Origin: a bacterium
GTDB lineage: Bacteria > Moduliflexota > Moduliflexia > Moduliflexales > JAUQPW01
Direction of reading: 5' to 3'
Length of the DNA: 55,178 bases
Assembly: GCA_030550175.1 (NCBI GenBank)
Contig: JAUQPW010000023.1
Span: forward strand, 1-55,178
Shown: positions 42,292 to 51,001 of the stretch, one piece after another
How the letters are laid out: each line of letters begins with the position of its first letter
Numbering within the stretch: the first letter of the stretch is position 1
Notes under the pieces: generated by a model
Seen by the model: the letters and a program-made list of their open reading frames with translations, nothing else
Databases searched by the model: none
What the model was told of the DNA's origin: nothing
Program-made: the position numbers and the translations under genes

Positions 42292-42591
42292 CTACTTTTT
42301 CTTCGGCCAGGGGTTTTCGGTTAAGATTGATTCCAAGGCCCACTTGATTAAATCTTCTGGCAGAGAGATTCGGCTGACTCTTTAGTTTACCCTGCAAGGC
42401 TTTAAATTGGCCCTTACATAGAATTTTTGAATTCCGGAATAAATTTTGAATCGGGTCTGAGAAAATAAAAGGACCTTCCTCCTAAAAACAGGAATATAAA
42501 AGTCACTATACCACCGTAAAAGTCATCTCTTATCTTTTGGTTTGAAAATATTCCGTATGGGAATCATCTTTATCGATAAGGAGGAAGAATT

Positions 42592-43152
42592 ATGACCATG
42601 AATCATTCAGTTACACAAGTATTTACTGCAGAAGACTTGCTCATGATGCCGGATGATGGGTTTCGGTATGAGCTAGTCAGAGGAGAACTCATAAAAATGG
42701 TACCGCCGGGAGGCGAACACGGAAGCGTTGCCATGAATATTGGGAGCGCTTTACATCAATTTGTGAAAACGAATAACCTGGGGATAGTTTATGCGGCAGA
42801 AACAGGCTTTCAGTTAGAGCGTAATCCTGATACCGTTCGAGCACCAGATGCCGCTTTTATTTGTCGAGAACGTGCGGAAAAGATAGGAAGGGTTACGGGA
42901 TATATACCAGGAGCTCCTGATCTAGCTATAGAAGTCATTTCTCCCACTGACACTTATACGGAAGTCGAAGATAAAGTCTTTAAGTGGCTGGATAGTGGCA
43001 CACGGATGGTTATTGTAGTCAATCCTCGCAAGCGAACAGTCACGATCTATCGCTCACGAACTGATATTCGTGTGCTAACTGAAAATGACATCCTTGACGG
43101 CGGTGATGTAGTACCAGGATGGACGATACCGGTAAGGGAAATATTTGCATAA
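42592..43152 (+). CDS. Uma2 family protein (DUF820, PD-(D/E)XK-like fold)
   Basis: 186 residues. Residues 10-40 (FTAEDLLMMPDDGFRYELVR) and GELIKMVPPGGEHG are the family start. VRAPDAAFI and PDLAIEVISPTDTYTEVEDK give the conserved Asp, Glu and Lys of the restriction-endonuclease-like core. The function is not known; the family is common in cyanobacteria and other phyla with complex genomes. Shine-Dalgarno AAGGAGGAAG precedes the ATG. The gene stands alone on the plus strand between the MITE element and the diadenylate-cyclase-like gene. Confidence 0.9.
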   Translation: MTMNHSVTQVFTAEDLLMMPDDGFRYELVRGELIKMVPPGGEHGSVAMNIGSALHQFVKTNNLGIVYAAETGFQLERNPDTVRAPDAAFICRERAEKIGRVTGYIPGAPDLAIEVISPTDTYTEVEDKVFKWLDSGTRMVIVVNPRKRTVTIYRSRTDIRVLTENDILDGGDVVPGWTIPVREIFA

Positions 43153-43246
43153 CAACCTGCTTATGAAAATAACTCCTCACTTGAGCCGACTGGAGGCCTC
43201 GTTGCATTATTTTGAAATGTTTTTAAAATAACTCTTGAAGTTAGCT

Positions 43247-43843
43247 ATGAGAAAGATAAAAACTTTTATCTTTAAGCAACTATGTAACGGAGAAATAAGC
43301 TGTAATCCGGAGGTTTTAGAAGCCGTTCTGGAAATTGCCGTAGAGATAGCGCGGGAAGGAAGGGAAGGTAGAAGAATTGGGACCATCTTTACCGTAGGGG
43401 ATGAAAAAGAAGTCCTGGCCCGATCCAGGACTTTGATTCTGGATCCCCTTTTGGGGCATCCCGATGAAGTCAAAAGAGTAGATAATCCGGACATGCGTGA
43501 AACGATTAAAGAGCTGGCGCAACTGGATGGAGGATTTGTCATATCGGGGGATGGAGTGGTTTTATCGGCAACCCGATATTTTAATGCAACTTCTACAGGA
43601 CTGGATCTTCCTCTAGGTTTGGGAGGTCGGCATGTCGCAGCAGCTTCGATCTCTAAAGAAACCAAAGCTATTGCCATTGTGGTTTCAGAAAGTTCTGTGG
43701 TTCGAATCTTTAAAAATGGAAGCCTTGTTGCGGAAATCCTTCCTGAACTCTGGTTACTCAGTAAGTATGATATTCACTTAAAACCTCCCTATACGGAAAA
43801 AACCGTCCAGGGTATGGCCATTATCACAAAAGAAGAGGCCTGA
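43247..43843 (+). CDS. Stand-alone diadenylate cyclase-like (DAC domain) protein
   Basis: 198 residues from the ATG at 43247 (a TTG four codons upstream is less likely). The DAC fold makes cyclic di-AMP from two ATP. Motifs: AQLDGGFVISGDG in place of the usual LDGA; LPLGLGGRHVAAASIS where the bacterial consensus is G-(T/A)-RHRAA; then AIVVSESSVVRIFKNGSLV. The RH-x-AAA form and the ESS-VVR-F segment recall archaeal DacZ-type cyclases. There is no membrane or DisA C-terminal domain, so this is a short cytoplasmic version. Activity is uncertain because of the RHR to RHV change. c-di-AMP would control osmotic and potassium balance. Confidence 0.7.
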   Translation: MRKIKTFIFKQLCNGEISCNPEVLEAVLEIAVEIAREGREGRRIGTIFTVGDEKEVLARSRTLILDPLLGHPDEVKRVDNPDMRETIKELAQLDGGFVISGDGVVLSATRYFNATSTGLDLPLGLGGRHVAAASISKETKAIAIVVSESSVVRIFKNGSLVAEILPELWLLSKYDIHLKPPYTEKTVQGMAIITKEEA

Positions 43844-43940
43844 TTTTTCCTGTTCTCCTCTATTTTATTGAAAAGGGTAAGAGCAGCTATCCGGGCTGCC
43901 CTTACGGTTTATGCAGGGTTTCAATCATTCTAAAGATAGT

Positions 43941-44807
43941 CTAAGGTCGTACTGTTGGCCCATCACCGGCAATGGTCGTTCGGTGCATGATTCTTCGATA
44001 TTTTCGCCCATCCCAGGGTCGACCCCGGTGCAGGCAACAACGGTTATCCCACATGACGAGATCTTTGGGTCGCCAGGTATGGGTGTAAACAAACTGGGGT
44101 TGGGTGGACCATTCCAGGAGTTCTTTCAACAGAGCCCGCCCCTTCTCTATCGGCCAACCCACAATATGTGAAGCATGGGAACCGATGAAAAGGGCTTTTT
44201 TACCCGTCTCCGGAAGCGTACGCACCAGGATCTGGGGAACCGGAGGGAGTTCGTCTCTGAGAGCCTGGGTTATTAAATGGGGGGCAACCTGACCCCGTGA
44301 ATAGCTATAATCGTGTGTGGCTATGAGATCCTCCAACATGGCCTTTTTCTCATCGGGTAAGGCTTCGTAGGCTGCCCGTGTGCTGGCGTACTCCGTTTCA
44401 CCTCCCTCAGGTGGAACTTCCCGACCCGAGAGTATGGAAGCCTTCGCGGGTATTCTCTTGAACGAACTATCTGAATGCCAGAGCATATTACCGGAGAGAT
44501 AAATCATCTGATCAGAATTCGGTGGTATGATTTCACCCTTCTCATTTACGTTGGAGAGGACGATGACCTGACCCCCTCCCCCGCTATAAGGATTACTTTT
44601 TACACTGGACTCGAGGGGTCCGAATCGTCGACTGAAAGCAATCTGTTGCTCATCGTTAAGGTCTTGATCTCGAAAGACCAGTACAGAGTATTCATAAAAG
44701 GCATCTTGTATTTGTTTAAAAGTGTCCTCCTCCAAGGGCTTTCGGAGATCGATTCCGAGAACCTCTGCAGCAAAACAACTGCCCAGTTTGTTAATGATGA
44801 TACCCAT
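43941..44807 (-). CDS. TauD/TfdA-family 2-oxoglutarate/Fe(II) dioxygenase
   Basis: 288 residues. Alpha-ketoglutarate-dependent dioxygenases of this family hydroxylate small compounds such as taurine, alkyl sulfates or 2,4-D. The iron ligands fit: WHSDSS (His and Asp near 110) and CLHRGRP (distal His near 258), with the 2-oxoglutarate-binding Arg in YRRIMHRTTI. SVLVFRDQDL and AFSRRFGPLE mark the N-terminal region. Shine-Dalgarno GAGGAAG precedes the ATG. It is 61 bp from the thioesterase on the same strand, so they could be co-transcribed. The true substrate cannot be read from sequence. Confidence 0.9.
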   Translation of the reverse strand: MGIIINKLGSCFAAEVLGIDLRKPLEEDTFKQIQDAFYEYSVLVFRDQDLNDEQQIAFSRRFGPLESSVKSNPYSGGGGQVIVLSNVNEKGEIIPPNSDQMIYLSGNMLWHSDSSFKRIPAKASILSGREVPPEGGETEYASTRAAYEALPDEKKAMLEDLIATHDYSYSRGQVAPHLITQALRDELPPVPQILVRTLPETGKKALFIGSHASHIVGWPIEKGRALLKELLEWSTQPQFVYTHTWRPKDLVMWDNRCCLHRGRPWDGRKYRRIMHRTTIAGDGPTVRP

Positions 44808-44867
44808 GATAGCTTCCTCCTCAGGTTAATACCGTAAGGGAAAAACTCTCTACAAAGCAAAATAACT

Positions 44868-45380
44868 TTAACGTCGAAGTAAGAGGCAGGTGGTAGTGCC
44901 GTGTGCATAGAGTTTACCGCTGGAATCCGTCAGGCGCCCTTCGGCGGTGGCCGTTGTTGTACCTAGATGAATCACCGTTCCTTCACAGCGGATGAGTCCA
45001 GTGGTTGCAGTCAGTGGACGCACATAGTTAATCTTAATTTCTAACGTAGTCGATCCCACCCCAACCGGTAACCGGGAATATACCGCAGATGCCATGGCGG
45101 AATCCAGCAAGGTGGCTGCAAATCCCCCATGCACATTACCAACGGGATTATAGTGGTACTCAGCAGGTTCGGCTTCAAAAACTACCCTTCCTTCGCTTAC
45201 TTCCACCAGCCGTCCATTCATTAAAGAGAGGATAGGAGCCGCCGGTAGTTCACCGTCTCTTATCCTTTTTAAATGTTCAAGACCTCCCAGGCTACCTCCA
45301 ATCTCTGCAGTCACGAGCGGATCTTGCCAGGTAAAGGTTTGTTGTCGCGTAGGATAATTCATAAGTCTTTCTTGGCTCAT
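44868..45380 (-). CDS. PaaI-type hotdog-fold thioesterase
   Basis: 170 residues from the ATG at 45380 (a GTG one codon upstream is possible). Acts on acyl-CoA. NVHGGFAATLLDSAMASAVY is the classic hotdog-fold motif, with Gly-Gly after His and the catalytic Asp. EIKINYVRPLTATTGLIRCE and TATAEGRLTDSSGKLYAHGT complete the beta-sheet and central-helix pattern. The N-terminal 40 residues are longer than in simple PaaI. It precedes the dioxygenase on the same strand. Substrate, probably an aromatic or medium-chain acyl-CoA, is unknown. Confidence 0.88.
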   Translation of the reverse strand: MSQERLMNYPTRQQTFTWQDPLVTAEIGGSLGGLEHLKRIRDGELPAAPILSLMNGRLVEVSEGRVVFEAEPAEYHYNPVGNVHGGFAATLLDSAMASAVYSRLPVGVGSTTLEIKINYVRPLTATTGLIRCEGTVIHLGTTTATAEGRLTDSSGKLYAHGTTTCLLLRR

Positions 45381-45486
45381 CACGTATCCATTCCCAATCT
45401 TCTCTACTTTTTCCCATCCAAAGTCAGAAAAATCCTCTGTTCCTTCTTTGAAGAGGGTTTCTTTATCAGAAACCCTCTAGAAACTT

Positions 45487-47136
45487 CTAATGCGTCGGAT
45501 CATTGGGGAGAAATTGAGGGGATTTGCGATACTTGGTTGCCTGCTCAAAGGCGTATGCGATTTTAATGAGGGTAGGTTCACTCCAGGCCCCACCCATGAA
45601 GGAAATACCTACCGGAACGCCAAAAATATAGCCGGCAGGTACTGAAATATGGGGATATCCTGCCACGGCTGCCACGGAGGGAGCCCAATGTGGCGTTGCC
45701 CAGGGGGGTATCAGATGATCTCCCAGAACCAGGTCAATGGGCATAATGGGTCCCAGGGTAGGTGCTACAATCACATCCACATTGTATTTTTTCAAGGTGG
45801 CATCCAATCCTTCATCGGCGGCCAGTTGACGACATTCTTTAACAGCTTCCTGATAGGCTGGATCTGTTAAGGGCCCCCCTTTCTCCTCGGCGAGTTTAAA
45901 AAATTCCTGTTCAAAATAAGGCATCTCCTTGTCTTTGTTTCTTTCATTGAAATCAATGAGATCCTTCAGCGTCTGAGGACCCGTGGACGAACGTTCCTGG
46001 AGATATTTTGCCAGATCGGCCTTTAATTCATATAAAAATATGGTCACTTCACATTTACCGAACTTTCCTGCCGTTTCAATGTTAGCCGGATCTACAATAA
46101 TGGCCCCCTGTTTTTTCATCACTTCAAGGCTTTGGTTGATAAGAGCATCGACCTTTTCATGGTAGCCAAAATAGTTTCGAGCGACTCCAATTCGAGCTCC
46201 CTTCAAGCCGTTGGGATCCAGAAATTGGGTATAGTCTGTATAGGATTTTCCCTTAGAGGCTTCGGTTGCAGGATCCCGGGGATCCACGCCGGTCAGTGCC
46301 CCAAGAACAATTGCTGCGTCGGCTACGGTTCGCGTCATAGGCCCGACGACATCCTGACTATGGGCACCGGGGATAACCCCAGATCGGCCGACCAAGCCCA
46401 TGGTCGGTTTGATTCCCACAATGGAGTTTGCAGAGGCCGGACATACAATCGATCCATCCGTTTCAGTTCCAATGGCTGCTGCGACCAGATTCGCTGCTAC
46501 AGCCGCTCCGGACCCTGAACTGGAGCCACAAGGATTTCGGGTCAAAATATAGGGATTCTTGGTTTGACCCCCCCGGGCACTCCAGCCACTTGAAGCCCGG
46601 GTTGATCGAAAATAGGCCCACTCACTCATGTTGGCTTTTCCTAATATAATGGCCCCCGCTTCACGGAGTTTTTGAGCAACGTAGGAGTCCTGCTTTACAG
46701 GAATGTCGACCAGTGCATAGGAACCCGCTGTAGTATGCAATTTGTCGGCCGTTTCGATGTTGTCTTTGAGAAGTATGGGAATTCCATGTAACGGACCACG
46801 AACTTTACCCTCACGACGCTCCTGGTCCAGTTGATCCGCTATGGCCAAAGCATCGGGATTAACCTCTATAACTGAACGGAGGCGGGGTCCATTTTGATCG
46901 ATCTCCTCAATACGCTTCAAATACATTTCAACGATGGAACGGGCAGTATATTTACCCGTCTTCATTCCCTCCTGTAACTGAGCAATGGTCGCTTCTTCCA
47001 GCTCAAAGGCTTGAATGGTCGGGGAGAAGAAAATGACAAAAACGAGTCCCATTACAATTCCTGAGAGAGGGTAGAAGAGTAAATCCCTAGGCTTTATTCT
47101 AAGGTAATAAGACCGCTTTTTAGTATTAGGATTCAT
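45487..47136 (-). CDS. Exported amidase (amidase signature family)
   Basis: 549 residues from the ATG at 47136, which has AAGGAGGG ahead of it; the longer frame from 47262 lacks one. Residues 1-45 contain a basic stretch and a hydrophobic segment (LSGIVMGLVFVIFFS), an export signal or anchor, so it acts outside the cytoplasm. The amidase signature follows: PILLKDNIETA (catalytic Lys near 124), GSSSGSGAAVAANL (cis-Ser near 205) and TDGSIVCPAS (nucleophile). The C-terminal region matches family length. Substrate is unknown; peptide amides or other small amides are possible. Confidence 0.92.
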   Translation of the reverse strand: MNPNTKKRSYYLRIKPRDLLFYPLSGIVMGLVFVIFFSPTIQAFELEEATIAQLQEGMKTGKYTARSIVEMYLKRIEEIDQNGPRLRSVIEVNPDALAIADQLDQERREGKVRGPLHGIPILLKDNIETADKLHTTAGSYALVDIPVKQDSYVAQKLREAGAIILGKANMSEWAYFRSTRASSGWSARGGQTKNPYILTRNPCGSSSGSGAAVAANLVAAAIGTETDGSIVCPASANSIVGIKPTMGLVGRSGVIPGAHSQDVVGPMTRTVADAAIVLGALTGVDPRDPATEASKGKSYTDYTQFLDPNGLKGARIGVARNYFGYHEKVDALINQSLEVMKKQGAIIVDPANIETAGKFGKCEVTIFLYELKADLAKYLQERSSTGPQTLKDLIDFNERNKDKEMPYFEQEFFKLAEEKGGPLTDPAYQEAVKECRQLAADEGLDATLKKYNVDVIVAPTLGPIMPIDLVLGDHLIPPWATPHWAPSVAAVAGYPHISVPAGYIFGVPVGISFMGGAWSEPTLIKIAYAFEQATKYRKSPQFLPNDPTH

Positions 47137-47626
47137 ACTTTCCCTCCTTCTGTCTGAAAAGTTTTCTAAAATAAGCATCCCCCCCTTTCCTCTTTGTTCC
47201 AGGCTATTTGGGGAGAAGTCCAGAAAACTTAGCCCGTTTGCAGTACTTACTAAGCCGGTCAAGGAGGCTGTGAACGGGGAGGTAGAGCGAAAATGCCATT
47301 TTGTGGATTGTTTACCTATACGAGATAGTATTTCACTTTACGCCCGTTGAGTCTGCTCCCTTACGATTGTAGCTCCGGTCCGGGCCTCAATGTAAGTTAA
47401 TTACTAACTGTAAGTCTCTTTTTTACTCTACCCATCCTCCCTTGTCAAGGGAAAAGGTTTTTGTACAGCGGCGACGAATAACGAATAAATAAAAAGTAAC
47501 CCGGCCTGCGCTGGGCGAAGGTATCCAGGGTTGCATAATTCATTTTTCCTTTTTTGAATTATAAAACTTAAAAGGTCATCATGGGATATAGGTATCTCCG
47601 AAGTCCTAAAGTTTCAGTCCCTGCTT
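47137..47626. other. Intergenic region between amidase and TPR protein
   Basis: About 490 bp in which I see no convincing gene, repeat or terminator beyond weak AT-rich stretches. The amidase promoter should lie at its left side, on the minus strand, and the 3' end of the TPR gene at its right. Confidence 0.4.
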
Positions 47627-48499
47627 CTAATCATCGCTTTTCAGTTTCTCAGTGATTCTATCCACAATCCAATCCAGCCATTCTGGGGAATCCATTGGCA
47701 AAAGTGGCAAAAGCTGAGTCGTAAGGTTGAATGCTTTCTTATAAGCTTCTTCTCCCTGTGGGTTGTGACCGAGTTTGTAATATACCACGCTTAGAAGGAA
47801 GAGGGCATCGGGGTTATCTGGTTTAAGCCTGGTCGCCTGCTCTAGAATCGCTCTGGCTTCCTCCCAAAGACCAAGTTTGAAGTATGCTTTTCCAAGCCGA
47901 TAGCAGGCATCTGGATGATTCGGATTAAGTTGAACCGCTCGCTTATAAGCCTCTATAGCTTCCTCAGGAGGGTAGAGTTTGTCATAGGCTCTGCCCAAAT
48001 GGAAGTAATTCCGAGCATCACTCTGATCAAGCTGAGCCGCACGCTCCAAGACCTTTACTGCCTCCTCAAAGCGGCCAAGCATATAATATGACACGCCCAG
48101 GTTGCAGTACGCCTGGGCATTGTATGGATAGAGCCGAGTCGCCCGCTCCAGAGTTTCAACGGCTTCTTCGTCCCGGCCAAGTTTGCAGTAAAAAGACCCG
48201 AGAAAGAACTGCGCTTGACCATGAGACGGTTCGAGTTCAACCGCCTTTCTTAAAGCCTCAATAGCTTCCTCATCTCGACCAAGCATGCCGTAAACCTGCC
48301 CAAGTACTATATACGCCTGAACATAATGGGGTTCAATCTGAACTGCCTGCTTTAAAGCATCTACAGATTCTTCATAACGATTAAGTCGAGTATATGCTAA
48401 TCCCAGCCTGTAGTGTGCCTCTTCATCATTGGGGTACTTCCTGATCTTCTCCTTTAATACTTCTGCCTCCCTTTCCCAATCGATGTCATGGATATTCAT
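47627..48499 (-). CDS. TPR-repeat protein
   Basis: 290 residues from the ATG at 48499, which has the ribosome-binding site AAGGAGGA and starts MNIHDIDWE; an upstream in-frame ATG lacks one. It has seven or more 34-residue tetratricopeptide repeats (AHYRLGLAYTRLNRYEESVD, AYIVLGQVYGMLGRDEEAIE, QFFLGSFYCKLGRDEEAVE and so on), each ending in a Pro near the turn. TPR domains bind peptides of partner proteins. No signal peptide. It lies 142 bp after the exported protease gene on the same strand. The partner is unknown. Confidence 0.92.
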   Translation of the reverse strand: MNIHDIDWEREAEVLKEKIRKYPNDEEAHYRLGLAYTRLNRYEESVDALKQAVQIEPHYVQAYIVLGQVYGMLGRDEEAIEALRKAVELEPSHGQAQFFLGSFYCKLGRDEEAVETLERATRLYPYNAQAYCNLGVSYYMLGRFEEAVKVLERAAQLDQSDARNYFHLGRAYDKLYPPEEAIEAYKRAVQLNPNHPDACYRLGKAYFKLGLWEEARAILEQATRLKPDNPDALFLLSVVYYKLGHNPQGEEAYKKAFNLTTQLLPLLPMDSPEWLDWIVDRITEKLKSDD

Positions 48500-48641
48500 T
48501 TTAATATCCTCCTTGCTAATGGCTTTACTTTCCAACCCCCGTGGTTCAAAGAATTAAATCCATACTGGATATAACCTGAACCTAAAACCGAGTTTCTTTG
48601 GGGCGTGCGGAGTCTTGGCCGAACTTTGTAGTCTATTTTAT

Positions 48642-50108
48642 TTAGGGAACTAATCCCAGTTTTTTCTTGCAGCTGGTAATCATTTTCTCGACGTAAGGGT
48701 TGGTTTCTCTTGCCGTTGTGGTTGTGTGTGGCCCTCTTTGCATATTATAGACTTCCTCAAACTTCTTAAGCGCCTCATCATAATGACCGCCAGAGTACAG
48801 CTTAAGTCCTTCAACCCAAAGGTGTGTTAATGGCCCTGGATCGGGATAAATTCCGGCCCGCTTCAGGAACTCTTTGGCAACATTGATCGGCACGGCTAGA
48901 GTACGTCCAGCTACCCTTGGGTCAGCTGAGCCGACATTTAAACCGATCACGTTACCCTCCTTGTTAAGAACAGGACCTCCACTACTACCATAATGAATAA
49001 GAGCAGTCATCTCAAAAGCACTCCAGTTTCCTAACATGGGTTTTATCTGACCAATTTGACCATCTTGACTACCAACAAGAAATTCCGCTTCTGGAGGCAT
49101 AAGCTGAGGATTAAATGCGGCGCCTGGAAAGCCCATTGCTTGAATACGGCTACCAGGCAACACATCGTCGGAGTCACCCAGCGGTAGGCAGATGAGTTTA
49201 TCCTCCATGGATGTTAGTTTGCCTGATACTTTATCTATGAGCCTTTCCCTTGGTGTGATAGCCTCGCCTTCTTTCAGGCCGACCTTGAGAACTGCAACAT
49301 CTTTACCCGGAATCGGCTCCCCTTTAGCCAGCACCCTGGCAAACACAGTCAGAGGCTCGCGCTGAAATGGTAGAATAAAATAACCCCGCGACCTGAGGTA
49401 GTTTGACTTTACAGGATCAGTATCGAATTTAAGGACTACTTCTGCCTGTTTAAATTTACCTTTTACCACACTGTACTTTGCAAACCATTGATCCAGGCTT
49501 AGTATGAGTTGTGGGAAAATAGCTTCGGTCGGTCTACCATTGAACTCGCTGCTGAGGTTATTAATCGTGTTTAGAATGAGCTGTTCATGAAGCTCTGGTG
49601 GAAGTATGCCTCCGGAAGGATCAGCCACTACATGGGCGTTGGTTAGGAGAATACCTTCACGACTAATGGCAAACCCAGTGCCGTAGCTATAGTACGTATT
49701 CTTGAATAGTTGAGTCTCCTTCTCATCGGCTTCCAAATACTTATCAGGATTTTCCGTTATCTTTTCCCAATAGTAATCCGCCCTGCTTTTTGTGTATGGA
49801 ATAATACCATCTCTCAGGTCACGCTCATATTCGTTTTCTAGGAGGGTCTTAAAGTGCACGGCTCCTTTCTGAAGGTCTATGGCGATATCCCAGTTAATCT
49901 TGATAGAAACTTTTTTCGGGTAAGTAACTTCGATATCACCCTTGGCGAGCACCATAAAGACAGCAGGCTGGGAACGTACCACCACAAGGTCTTCAGGCAG
50001 TGAGGTGGTATCGGCACCAACCGTGTAAGATGTCAGAAGGAAACAGATAATCAAACTACCATATCTTGAAATTCGTTTTATATTTGATTCTACTTTTTTA
50101 TTTCTCAT
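48642..50108 (-). CDS. Exported trypsin-like serine protease (S1C type) with C-terminal TPR-like tail
   Basis: 488 residues. N-terminal signal peptide (SLIICFLLTSYTVGA, cleavage after residue 32). The protease core has the catalytic triad: LLTNAHVVADP (His near 159), GKDVAVLKV (Asp near 271) and HYGSSGGPVLNKEG (Ser near 376). The insert between His and Asp is long, about 110 residues. No PDZ domain follows; instead, HLWVEGLKLYSGGHYDEALK is a TPR-like helix pair. Shine-Dalgarno AAGGGG precedes the ATG. It is therefore HtrA-like in the protease but not in architecture. Substrate is unknown. Confidence 0.88.
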   Translation of the reverse strand: MRNKKVESNIKRISRYGSLIICFLLTSYTVGADTTSLPEDLVVVRSQPAVFMVLAKGDIEVTYPKKVSIKINWDIAIDLQKGAVHFKTLLENEYERDLRDGIIPYTKSRADYYWEKITENPDKYLEADEKETQLFKNTYYSYGTGFAISREGILLTNAHVVADPSGGILPPELHEQLILNTINNLSSEFNGRPTEAIFPQLILSLDQWFAKYSVVKGKFKQAEVVLKFDTDPVKSNYLRSRGYFILPFQREPLTVFARVLAKGEPIPGKDVAVLKVGLKEGEAITPRERLIDKVSGKLTSMEDKLICLPLGDSDDVLPGSRIQAMGFPGAAFNPQLMPPEAEFLVGSQDGQIGQIKPMLGNWSAFEMTALIHYGSSGGPVLNKEGNVIGLNVGSADPRVAGRTLAVPINVAKEFLKRAGIYPDPGPLTHLWVEGLKLYSGGHYDEALKKFEEVYNMQRGPHTTTTARETNPYVEKMITSCKKKLGLVP

Positions 50109-50139
50109 AGATGTTACCCCTTGTTATTATAGGTTTATT

Positions 50140-50505
50140 TTAATGCTGTCGTCTGCATACCCTTGTTAGTCCGTCCATCCGTGGACATTCGCTCTCCCTC
50201 AAGCGCCCGACTCGGCTAACGCCAGTGGTGGCCATCATTCCGCTCGAAAGGATCGAGTTGGGGTAGTGTAGCTTCTCAAATGCATGGAGCGACGATATGA
50301 GCGCGCCGAATTTGTCGAGGTCAGGATCTGCGACATGAGCCTTGAAGCGTTCCCATATCCTCAGAAGATTGTGACTCAATTACTTGAGCTGGTCCAAAAT
50401 CAATGTCTTCGAGAGATCTCCTGTCAGGTACATCTCGATAACATGATGAAACAGGTTGCCCGCGACCGAATTAAAACCAACAAAGACAGCATAACACCCC
50501 GATAC
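50140..50505 (-). pseudogene. Broken HEPN-like gene
   Basis: On the minus strand, NLFHHVIEMYLTGDLSKTLI-like sequence (from about 50470 down to 50383) is separated by an in-frame TAA (50380-50382) from SHNLLRIWERFKAHVADPDL, ending in FEKLHYPNS. The joined pattern (NLxHHxIEMYLKGxLSKT...LxHNLxxIWxxFK...LHxFExLxYP) is that of HEPN-type helical proteins. No start is evident upstream, where another in-frame stop occurs at 50506-50508. The start codons used by automated frames are chance. The likely state is a decayed gene. Confidence 0.55.
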
Positions 50506-50559
50506 CTAATACTGTGTTGCAGATGAGAAAAACAGCTCTAAAGCGTTAAAGCTTATTAT

Positions 50560-50620
50560 CCCTCCTCCTCTCTCCCCCTCTCCCCTTGTGGGAGAGGGGA
50601 TGGGGGGGGGTCGGGGGTGA
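50560..50620. repeat. Dispersed GC-rich palindromic element (family A)
   Basis: CCCTCCTCCTCTCTCCCCCTC, then TCCCCTTGTGGGAGAGGGGA followed by GGGGGGGGTCGGGGGTGAGA, forms an imperfect palindrome of the same type as 17559-17616 and 38991-39053, with less identity at the ends. Confidence 0.55.
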
Positions 50621-50729
50621 GAGCAGAGAGTTATACAAACCTAACTTTACAAAATAGTAATATCAAGAAAAATTCTTTAAAACAACAGCGGGTGATAACT
50701 TACTTTCGCCCCAGGGTCTCTAAAACCTT

Positions 50730-50927
50730 TTACCGTTCCTGAAAGTATCGCCAAACAAAAAGACCACTGAATCCAAGAAGAACCAGAGTAATAAATACCT
50801 TTACCAGCCAAAGCCGGGTGGTATAGAGAATAGAGGCCAGAATCAAAATAGCTACAATTAATAAGAGAATCGAACTATAAAGTCTTTCAAATTGCTTGAG
50901 TTTTTTGCCTTCTTCTAATTTTTCCAT
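50730..50927 (-). CDS. Small membrane protein of unknown function
   Basis: 65 residues from the ATG at 50927 (a TTG start seven codons earlier is possible). A charged N-terminus is followed by two likely membrane segments (YSSILLLIVAILILASILY and VKVFITLVLLGFSGLFVW) and a polar end. No recognisable domain and no clear ribosome-binding site. It lies just downstream of the symporter gene, on the same strand, so it might be an accessory subunit; that is only a guess. Confidence 0.55.
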   Translation of the reverse strand: MEKLEEGKKLKQFERLYSSILLLIVAILILASILYTTRLWLVKVFITLVLLGFSGLFVWRYFQER

Positions 50928-51001
50928 AGGGTTTAATCGGTTAATCAATTAAATAATAACGTGGCTTTATTCCCCTAAACAAACGGTAAAACTGGGACGA
51001 C

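Noticed and set aside
50284..50526. Plus-strand frame of 80 codons
   Set aside because: Opposite strand of the broken HEPN-like gene, without ribosome-binding site or recognisable domain.
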